A stretch of 11,435 nt of DNA from Bacillota bacterium (GTDB taxonomy: Bacteria; Bacillota; Clostridia; Acetivibrionales; JAKOSZ01), in the NCBI GenBank assembly GCA_029776555.1, contig JAKOSZ010000126.1, positions 1-11,435 of the forward strand, given 5' to 3'. The notes beneath the pieces were generated by a model. The model was given only the letters and a program-made list of their open reading frames with translations. It did not search any database and was not told where the DNA came from. How positions within the stretch are numbered: position 1 is the stretch's first letter; every line of letters starts with the position of its first letter. The translations under genes and the position numbers were made by a program. Shown here piece after piece: positions 6,748 to 11,435 of the stretch.

Positions 6748-9216
6748 TTAATTCCCCCGGCAGCCCTGCTGGTTTTCAAGTGTTTTAAGAGCCTGATAAA
6801 TTTTGGACTTTTCTATGCTTACCTTCTCCCGGCCCGTGTAAACACCGGTAATGAGTACGCTTTCGGCGTTCACCTTCGCAACTTTTACAAGCCCCAGTTC
6901 CTCAAAAATCTCCAGGCACTTCTTGACCTTAAAATAGTTTATTCCCGGTGAACCCTCGGCGTTCATATTGTCTGCCAGCGCGCACAGGTCCAGCATCAGC
7001 GCGCCGTCTTTGCACCGGGCCCTTAAAAACCTGTATACCGCCTCAAAGTCGCCCCTTTCGGGGACAACGGAAGCCGTGTCAAACACCGGTTCCTCATCAT
7101 TGGGGCAATAACAGACTTCTCCATGGCCTGTTTCATCCAGCAGCCTTCTTAAGTAGGTCCCGCTCACCCATGGGCCATAGAGCACAAGCCTTTCACATCC
7201 GTCAAGCCTAATCCGGCCGGGAATGGGATTGACAAGCACCCGTATGGCGGCCTCTTCTGCCCCTTCACAGCTATTATAGCAAACTCTGACGTCTTTTTTA
7301 ATATTTATATAGAATCTTGAAAACAGCTTTTGAAGGCTATTCATGCTCCTTAACGAGTTGACAAGTATGGCCGTCTTTCTCCCCTCCGAAGCCTGGGAAA
7401 GGAAGTTATCAATGCCGTAAGCCGGGCCAAGGGACTCTTCCAGGGCTTCCGCCGCCCTATGGCCGTAAGACAGGTCCAGGCACCTGTCAAGGGAAATGTA
7501 GTATAAATGCTCCGCGCTTTCCCACCAGTTGCACCTGACATCCCTTAAGTTGAGCTGCAGCCTCTCATACCCGTTCCAGCGGTCCACTTCCAGGGAACAG
7601 GCCACATCCACCTTTTCATACCTGTTAAGGGTTAAAGCCATTTCTCCCATGCCGAATCCGATGGCGGGCTGTATATTGTCCCCTCTGCCCAGCTTTAACC
7701 TGAGATGCCTGTTGCCGCCTACAGGCCTTGCCTCATACACCACAAGTCTGTCATACTCAAACACTGGGGCGGGGTTGCCCACGCCGAAAGGCTCCAGCCT
7801 TTCAAGCTCCTTCGCCAGCCCGAGATTCACCTCGGCGGGGCCTATTACCGCGTCAATTTTCAGCCTGGGCTTTAAGGTATCCTCCTCCATTACGGAAGCG
7901 GCATAGCGGTTAATGGCGTCCCTGAAGCCGGGTATGTCGCAAACCCTTAAGGTCAGCCCTGCCGCCAGTACATGCCCGCCGTACTCTGAAAGCAGTCCGC
8001 TGCATGAGTCCAGGGCTTTGAAAAGGTCGAAACCTTCCACGCTCCTGCCCGAGCCCCTGGCATACCCGTCCTTGTCGCATGAAATCAGTATGCAGGGCTT
8101 GTAGTACCTGTCCACCACCTTTGAGGCCACAATCCCTATCACTCCGGGGTGCCAGTCCTCTCCCTCAACCACAATTACTTTTTCCCCGCAGAGTTCCCCC
8201 TTCTCCTCTATCTTTTCAATCACCTGGCCCAAAATTGCCGTCTCGGTGTCCTGCCTCAGCCTGTTGTCCTCCTGGAGCTCCAGCGCTATCCTTTCAGCTT
8301 CTTCCTCGTCTTCGGTAATAAAGAGCCGTACGGCTTTTGAAGCGCTGTCCATCCGGCCTGCGGCGTTTATGCGGGGCGCCAGGATAAAAGCCGCGGCCCA
8401 GGGCGTAATGGGCCTGTCTTCCAAACCACTGGCCTTTATAAGCTGCCTTAACCCCGGATTTGACGAACTGGCCGCCCTTTCCAGCCCATACCTCACAATG
8501 GTCCTGTTTTCATCCAGCAGGAGCACAATATCCGCCACGGTACCCAGCGCGACCATATCCATGAAGTCAAGGTATGCCTGGCCTAAAGACAGGTCGTTAC
8601 AGACGGCGGTTATCAGCTTAAAGACCACTCCCACTCCTGCCAGTTCCCTGAAGGGATAGGCGGAATCAGGCCTTGTAGGACTGACTACCGCCAGGGCCTT
8701 TGGAAGGACTTCCTTGCACTGGTGGTGGTCCGTAATTATAACATCGGTTCCTTTTTTGACGGCAAGGTCCACCTCTTCCACAGCGGTGATGCCGCAGTCC
8801 ACCGTTATCAGGAGGGAGCTGCCCCCTGAAAGCGCCTTTTCCACCGCCTCTGTGGAAAGGCCGTAACCTTCTCCCAGCCTGTCGGGAATGTAGTAGCCGG
8901 TGTCGCACCCCAGGGAGGTCAAAAACCTGTACAGGATTGACACAGCGGTTATTCCGTCCACGTCGTAATCCCCGTATATGGTCACCTTCTCCTTATCCTT
9001 TATCGCCTTTTTTATCCTCTCCACGGCCCTGTCCATGTCCTTCAAAAGGAAAGGGTCATGGAGGTCTTCAAGCCTGGGGTTTAAAAACCTGGCCGCAGCC
9101 TCCGGGTCCCTTATCCCCCGGTTTAACAAAACCTTTGCGGTAACGGGAGAAATCCCGGCAGCACTGCCCAATCTCCTTATTTCTTCCTCGTTAAAGTCAT
9201 TTACTATCCACAGCAT
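6748..9216 (-). CDS. recJ: Single-stranded-DNA-specific exonuclease RecJ
   Basis: 5'-3' single-strand DNA exonuclease acting in RecF-type recombination, mismatch and base-excision repair. With the start at 9216 it has 822 residues, close to the long Firmicutes form. DHH-family motifs: YGDYDVDGIT at 81-90, ITVDCGIT at 137-144, TDHH at 162-165, ALGTVAD at 223-229, PRINAAGRM at 281-289. The DHHA1 domain includes WHPGVIGIVASK at 355-366, GSGRS at 388-392 and EYGGHVLAAG at 411-420. An OB-like region follows, then about 260 residues of the poorly conserved C-terminal domain of Firmicutes RecJ. The frame is open to 9297, giving 27 extra residues with no ribosome binding site before that ATG; I prefer 9216 because MLWIVNDFNEEEI matches the usual family beginning. 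Even there the AAGGGG is 14 nt away, so translation initiation may be weak or the start could differ. A strong promoter lies about 135 nt upstream. In many relatives secDF precedes recJ; here a sigma/anti-sigma pair does. Confidence 0.95.
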   Translation of the reverse strand: MLWIVNDFNEEEIRRLGSAAGISPVTAKVLLNRGIRDPEAAARFLNPRLEDLHDPFLLKDMDRAVERIKKAIKDKEKVTIYGDYDVDGITAVSILYRFLTSLGCDTGYYIPDRLGEGYGLSTEAVEKALSGGSSLLITVDCGITAVEEVDLAVKKGTDVIITDHHQCKEVLPKALAVVSPTRPDSAYPFRELAGVGVVFKLITAVCNDLSLGQAYLDFMDMVALGTVADIVLLLDENRTIVRYGLERAASSSNPGLRQLIKASGLEDRPITPWAAAFILAPRINAAGRMDSASKAVRLFITEDEEEAERIALELQEDNRLRQDTETAILGQVIEKIEEKGELCGEKVIVVEGEDWHPGVIGIVASKVVDRYYKPCILISCDKDGYARGSGRSVEGFDLFKALDSCSGLLSEYGGHVLAAGLTLRVCDIPGFRDAINRYAASVMEEDTLKPRLKIDAVIGPAEVNLGLAKELERLEPFGVGNPAPVFEYDRLVVYEARPVGGNRHLRLKLGRGDNIQPAIGFGMGEMALTLNRYEKVDVACSLEVDRWNGYERLQLNLRDVRCNWWESAEHLYYISLDRCLDLSYGHRAAEALEESLGPAYGIDNFLSQASEGRKTAILVNSLRSMNSLQKLFSRFYINIKKDVRVCYNSCEGAEEAAIRVLVNPIPGRIRLDGCERLVLYGPWVSGTYLRRLLDETGHGEVCYCPNDEEPVFDTASVVPERGDFEAVYRFLRARCKDGALMLDLCALADNMNAEGSPGINYFKVKKCLEIFEELGLVKVAKVNAESVLITGVYTGREKVSIEKSKIYQALKTLENQQGCRGN

Positions 9217-9321
9217 GTCTCGTCGCTTATCCCCTTGTCTTCGGCAAAGCTTTTCCACCGGCCTGTTTTCCCCATACCCCACCCATCCGCCCAACATGGG
9301 ACGGCTGTATTTAAGAGAAGC

Positions 9322-9341
9322 CCGGCGAAGGCAAAGGCCGG
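9322..9341 (-). promoter_or_regulatory. Small hairpin early in the recJ leader
   Basis: CCGGC (9322-9326) and GCCGG (9337-9341) can pair with a 10-nt loop. In the minus-strand transcript the stem is followed by CTTCTCTT, a pyrimidine tract with few consecutive T residues. It starts about 10 nt after the predicted transcription start. It could be a weak attenuator or only a 5'-end protecting hairpin. Confidence 0.25.
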
Positions 9342-9358
9342 CTGTTTCATCTATCTTG

Positions 9359-9388
9359 ATTCTATCCCCACAGCGGCGGCTGTGTCAA
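9359..9388 (-). promoter_or_regulatory. Strong sigma-A-type promoter for recJ
   Basis: The minus strand has a perfect -35 box TTGACA (9383-9388), an 18-bp spacer, and a -10 box TAGAAT (9359-9364, five of six). The predicted start is around 9352, giving a recJ leader of about 135 nt. It lies downstream of the terminators of the anti-sigma gene, so recJ should be transcribed independently of the sigma operon. Confidence 0.7.
9369..9384. promoter_or_regulatory. Dyad inside the recJ promoter spacer (possible operator)
   Basis: A perfect inverted repeat CACAGC-4-GCTGTG lies between the -35 and -10 boxes of the recJ promoter and overlaps the outer end of the -35 box. The position is typical of a repressor operator. 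It does not match the Gram-positive LexA box (GAAC-4-GTTC type), so the binding protein is unknown. A chance 6-bp dyad is possible. Confidence 0.4.
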
Positions 9389-9666
9389 ACACCGGCGGGA
9401 GTTACGTTTTTATCGCCTGGAGCTCTCTTTTCTTTATCTTCCTCCTAAATTCCTCCAACCACCTGCTAATAGTTTACACTACCCGGTTCTTCCCGACTAT
9501 CGGGCCTCGCTTACGACGCGCTTCCGGTTGTTCCTTGGAACACATGGGGAGACTATGGACGCCGGGCCTGACTTGCAATCCACTTTTATCTGTCCTATGA
9601 AACCCATGACGGGGCTATTGATGCCGGGCTTCACCCTGTGATGCGCCTTCAGCCCTTTCCCCGCCG
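9389..9666. other. Gene-free stretch between the anti-sigma terminator and the recJ promoter
   Basis: No open frame here has a ribosome binding site or recognisable protein similarity. It contains the 62-nt repeats described separately, a small perfect hairpin CCCGA-CTA-TCGGG at 9492-9504, and purine-rich minus-strand sequence with AGGAGG near 9445 that no suitable start codon follows. I tested it by eye against T-box, RNase P and several riboswitch signatures and recognised none. It could be a structured RNA, a decayed element, or simple spacer. Confidence 0.4.
9490..9635 (-). repeat. Three degenerate direct repeats with exact 62-nt period
   Basis: Read on the minus strand, units begin at 9635, 9573 and 9511. 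Units 1 and 2 match at about 31 of 46 aligned positions without gaps, sharing GCCCGGC, ATAG and CATG at the same offsets. Unit 3 shares AGnnAGGCCCG and ATAGTC with unit 2 but lacks 6 nt between them. The period is not a multiple of three, so a repeated protein is unlikely. The origin and role are unknown. Confidence 0.5.
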
Positions 9667-9694
9667 AAAGAAAAAAGCCGGCCATGGGGCCGGC
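9667..9694 (-). terminator. Rho-independent terminator downstream of the anti-sigma gene
   Basis: A perfect 7-bp GC stem (GCCGGCC/GGCCGGC, arms 9677-9683 and 9688-9694) with a 4-nt loop is followed on the minus strand by TTTTTTC. It lies about 130 nt after the anti-sigma stop codon and is the stronger of two tandem hairpins there. Confidence 0.75.
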
Positions 9695-9766
9695 GTACAG
9701 CGCCTAATATGGCAAAGACGGCTGCTGTCCTGAAAGTATAATGGCCATCTTTTTATAAAACTCAAA

Positions 9767-9800
9767 GAGCTGCCCCTTCGGTTTAATTTCAGGGCAGCTC
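9767..9800 (-). terminator. First hairpin after the anti-sigma gene
   Basis: A perfect 9-bp stem (GAGCTGCCC/GGGCAGCTC, arms 9767-9775 and 9792-9800) with a 16-nt loop begins 24 nt after the anti-sigma stop codon. On the minus strand it is followed by TTTGAGTTTT, an interrupted T tract. It may terminate partially, protect the 3' end, or act in tandem with the stronger hairpin further down. Confidence 0.55.
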
Positions 9801-9823
9801 CTGGCTGTTTTCTGAATTTGCCT

Positions 9824-10645
9824 TTAAGCGTCCAGGCCCACAAAAGACACCAGGAATTTCCCGTTCTCCTTTACAAGTTCGAAGTTCTCCTGGTAATCCG
9901 CGTCGTCTTCCGAGGAGGTGTCGTTTAACCGCACAAACACCAGGTATAAATCCCCTTCTTTGGCCACATTGGTAATTTGGGTAAAGACCACCTCTCCCTT
10001 TTTATCCTTAACCAGCTCTTCCGCGTGTTTTGCAAATTCCTGGGTGCATGCGTTCCTGATCCATTCCACGTCCCCCCGGTACTGGGCTCGGACAAAGTCG
10101 ATTACCAGCGCCTGGATAGTATACCTCTCCTCCTCGGAAACGGTGTCGGAGGTATTTACCTGGACGATTTCCACGTCCTTAATCTTTTTAATCTCCAGCT
10201 TTAAAACTTCATTTTCCTTTTCTATCTCCTCCACCTGCTGCTTCAGCTGGTCATTTTCTTCCCGGGCTTCCACCATACTCTTAACCAGCGGGAAGCGGGG
10301 GGCAATACTGGCGGCAAAGGACGGAAAAGCCAGTATTGAACAGGCCAAAACGGCAACCGTCATGCAAAAACAGGCAGCCATTGCCGGAAAGAGCTTTCCG
10401 GGTACCCATTTTCTTTTCACAGCCCTTTTGCCTATCTCCTTTTTGCTCATGGCCAGAACCTCCTTTCCTATATTCACCCAATCTTCCATGTTTCTAATCC
10501 TTTCTATGACATAGCCGCTTTCCTGAAGCTCTCTCATGCAAGAGTCACAGTTCTCCATATGCCTTTCAAACAGTTCTCTTTCGGATGGGCTAATTTCGCC
10601 CATTATATACGCTTCAATCATATCCCGGAATCGGCGGCAGGACAT
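9824..10645 (-). CDS. Transmembrane anti-sigma factor with ZAS domain and extracytoplasmic coiled coil
   Basis: Predicted to hold the adjacent ECF sigma factor inactive at the membrane until an envelope signal arrives. With the chosen start it has 273 residues. C3, H29, C33 and C36 give the zinc-binding ZAS pattern (HxxxCxxC plus an upstream Cys). Next come a basic linker (70-84), one membrane span at about 85-107 (AMAACFCMTVAVLACSILAF), a Glu/Lys-rich heptad segment at about 122-158 likely to be a coiled coil, and a C-terminal domain at about 172-273. That domain (FVRAQYRGDVEWIRNACT, then alternating beta-like strands) has the flavour of small NTF2-like sensor domains, but I cannot assign it. 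The start is ATG at 10645, 7 nt after GGAGG; a GTG at 10651 is in frame but only 1 nt from that site. The ATG is 2 nt after the sigma stop codon and its ribosome binding site lies inside the sigma gene, so the two are probably coupled. Confidence 0.85.
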   Translation of the reverse strand: MSCRRFRDMIEAYIMGEISPSERELFERHMENCDSCMRELQESGYVIERIRNMEDWVNIGKEVLAMSKKEIGKRAVKRKWVPGKLFPAMAACFCMTVAVLACSILAFPSFAASIAPRFPLVKSMVEAREENDQLKQQVEEIEKENEVLKLEIKKIKDVEIVQVNTSDTVSEEERYTIQALVIDFVRAQYRGDVEWIRNACTQEFAKHAEELVKDKKGEVVFTQITNVAKEGDLYLVFVRLNDTSSEDDADYQENFELVKENGKFLVSFVGLDA

Positions 10646-10647
10646 AT

Positions 10648-11169
10648 TCACACCTCCATCTCATAGCCTTTGCACAGCTTTTTCCTGAGCTCTTTCAAGG
10701 CGTTGTTAAGTCTTGACTTCACGGTGCCTTCGGGGCAGCCCTGGACGGCGGATATCTCTTTTATGGATAAACCCTGGTAGTACCTTAGAATTACAGCCGT
10801 TCTGGCCTCCTTGTTTAAGGAAAGGATTGCCCTGGCCAGGTCAATCCCCTCAGGGCTGAAGCCCATCTCGTCCGTGCCCTTCTCAACGGCTTCCCCGATT
10901 ACCAGATTTTTGCTTTTGCGGTAATAGTCCATGCACTTGTTGACCAGTATCCTGTTTATCCAGGTTCCGAACCTGGAAAGGTCTTTGACACGCTTTATAC
11001 CGGTGAACACCTTGATAAAAGTCTCCTGGCATATATCCAGGGCGTCCCAGCTTGAGTGGGTTATTCCGAAGGCGGTAAAATACAGCCGGTCGTGGTACTT
11101 CTCCACTATTTTCGCAAAAGCTTCCCTGTCGCCTTTTTTTACGGCCTCCAGTAGTTCCAGTTCTTCCAA
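10648..11169 (-). CDS. ECF-family RNA polymerase sigma factor
   Basis: Extracytoplasmic-function sigma-70 factor, 173 residues, normal for this group. Region 2 spans about 12-85 (DALDICQETFIKVF at 42-55; GTWINRILVNKCMDYYRK at 68-85), binding core polymerase and the -10 element. Region 4 spans about 112-166, with the recognition helix-turn-helix around GLSIKEIS and EGTVKSRLNNALKELRKKL. There is no region 3 and no extra C-terminal domain. The start is TTG at 11169: GGAGG lies 7 nt upstream and the protein then starts MEELELLEAVKKGDREAF, aligning with ECF N-termini; a nearby GTG is in another frame. It is followed directly by its anti-sigma gene and preceded by a promoter of the class ECF factors themselves read, indicating autoregulation. 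The target regulon and signal are unknown. Confidence 0.93.
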   Translation of the reverse strand: MEELELLEAVKKGDREAFAKIVEKYHDRLYFTAFGITHSSWDALDICQETFIKVFTGIKRVKDLSRFGTWINRILVNKCMDYYRKSKNLVIGEAVEKGTDEMGFSPEGIDLARAILSLNKEARTAVILRYYQGLSIKEISAVQGCPEGTVKSRLNNALKELRKKLCKGYEMEV

Positions 11170-11204
11170 ATTCCACCCTCCCCAAGCTCTGAATCTATAA
11201 AATA

Positions 11205-11230
11205 GACGCCTTGAAATTGAAAAAGGTTCA
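11205..11230 (-). promoter_or_regulatory. ECF-type autoregulatory promoter of the sigma operon
   Basis: The minus strand has TGAACC (11225-11230), a 16-bp T/A-rich spacer and CGTC (11205-11208). Architecture and spacing match the AAC/CGTC class recognised by ECF factors such as Bacillus SigW and SigX. Transcription would begin near 11197, about 28 nt before the TTG start codon. No good sigma-A promoter with correct spacing is seen in the same gap. Confidence 0.65.
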
Positions 11231-11267
11231 ATAAATTTTCAGGACAGTCGTCCGGTTAAGAGGATGC

Positions 11268-11306
11268 AAAAAAAGGACCGCTGAAACGGTTCTGAAAGTC
11301 CGCTGA
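11268..11306 (-). terminator. Terminator of the upstream transporter gene
   Basis: About 15 nt after the transporter stop codon the minus strand has an imperfect GC-rich hairpin region (ACCG/CGGT with a 6-nt loop, and flanking GGA/TCC that can pair across a bulge) followed at once by seven T residues (11268-11274). The stem is not ideal, but the T tract and position fit a rho-independent terminator. Confidence 0.55.
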
Positions 11307-11320
11307 ATCCTGTAAAGAAA

Positions 11321-11435
11321 CTAAGCCAGCATTAAAAGGCTTACTGCCATTATCCCCATGCCTATGACAAAGCCAAGCATCGAGGTGTGGTGTTTGCCGT
11401 ATTCCCTGGCCGCCGGCAGGAGCTCATCCAAAGAA
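11321..11435 (-). CDS. ZIP-family metal transporter, C-terminal end only
   Basis: Translation of the minus strand from the window edge gives 37 residues ending in a TAG at 11321-11323. It contains DELLPAAREYGKHH followed by a hydrophobic segment GFVIGMGIMAVSLLMLA. An acidic-Leu-Pro helix end, a His-containing linker and a last membrane span at the very C-terminus are characteristic of ZIP transporters (ZupT/GufA type), which import zinc or other divalent metals. The remainder, including the metal-binding helices, is outside the window, so metal and subfamily are unknown. It appears to be a separate transcription unit because a terminator and a promoter separate it from the sigma gene. Confidence 0.7.
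   Translation of the reverse strand, partial: SLDELLPAAREYGKHHTSMLGFVIGMGIMAVSLLMLA

Noticed and set aside
9474..9545. Minus-strand 23-codon basic peptide frame starting MCSKEQPEARRK, followed after its stop by another short Lys/Arg-rich open stretch
   Set aside because: No ribosome binding site precedes the ATG, the second stretch has no proper start, and nothing is recognisable in either.
9235..9600. Plus-strand frame of 121 codons with a hydrophobic stretch, opposite the recJ leader
   Set aside because: No ribosome binding site or promoter on that strand, it begins inside the recJ 5' region, and the hydrophobic segment comes from pyrimidine-rich sequence opposite a purine-rich minus strand.
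9608..9633. Second ECF-like promoter, TGAAGC-16-CGTC on the minus strand, inside the first 62-nt repeat unit
   Set aside because: The essential AAC of the -35 element is AAG here, and the equivalent positions of the other repeat units do not keep the motif.
9497..9685. Minus-strand open frame of 62 codons beginning with an ATG inside the terminator hairpin
   Set aside because: Its start lies in the loop of the terminator, it has no ribosome binding site, and the repeats inside it have a period not divisible by three.
1..11435. CRISPR arrays, tRNA or rRNA genes, insertion sequences, prophage genes
   Set aside because: No regularly spaced near-identical repeats with unique spacers, no cloverleaf-like or rRNA sequence, and no transposase, integrase or phage protein was recognised on either strand.

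Overview
The window comes from a low-to-moderate GC Firmicute, most likely a member of the Clostridia. The evidence is the gene order recJ-apt-rel-dtd-metallo-beta-lactamase-hisS-aspS, the strong GGAGG-type ribosome binding sites, and a bifunctional Rel protein typical of Gram-positives. Every supported gene lies on the minus strand, so transcription runs from high to low coordinates. Both end genes are cut by the window edge: a ZIP-type metal transporter on the right and aspS on the left.

Right part (11435 down to about 9667): the C-terminus of a ZIP-like transporter ends at a T-tract terminator. A two-gene stress module follows, an ECF sigma factor and a membrane anti-sigma factor, almost contiguous and probably translationally coupled. 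An ECF-type promoter (TGAACC, 16 bp, CGTC) directly upstream predicts that the sigma factor drives its own operon. Two hairpins close the module. The anti-sigma factor has an N-terminal zinc-binding ZAS motif, one membrane span, an extracytoplasmic coiled coil and a compact C-terminal domain of unclear family.

Middle (about 9666 to 9217): roughly 450 bp without a convincing gene. It holds three degenerate repeat units on an exact 62-nt period (nothing I recognise, possibly a structured RNA or decayed element). Then comes a strong sigma-A-type promoter for recJ (TTGACA-18-TAGAAT) with a perfect 6-bp dyad in its spacer, and a recJ leader of about 135 nt.

Left part (9216 down to 1): recJ (single-strand exonuclease), apt (adenine salvage, own promoter), rel ((p)ppGpp synthetase/hydrolase, preceded by a perfect 13-bp inverted repeat in its leader), dtd (D-aminoacyl-tRNA deacylase), a glyoxalase-II-like hydrolase, hisS and aspS. 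From rel to aspS the gaps are only 13-31 nt, which suggests one operon. The block links tRNA charging (hisS, aspS), proofreading of mischarged tRNA (dtd) and the alarmone response to uncharged tRNA (rel). The HisRS has an atypical, eukaryote-like motif 2. Two partners often seen near this block in other Firmicutes, secDF and hemZ, are absent here.

Most of the window is ordinary conserved housekeeping DNA. The parts most worth a second look are the autoregulated sigma/anti-sigma pair, the 62-nt repeats, the rel leader hairpin and the recJ promoter dyad.
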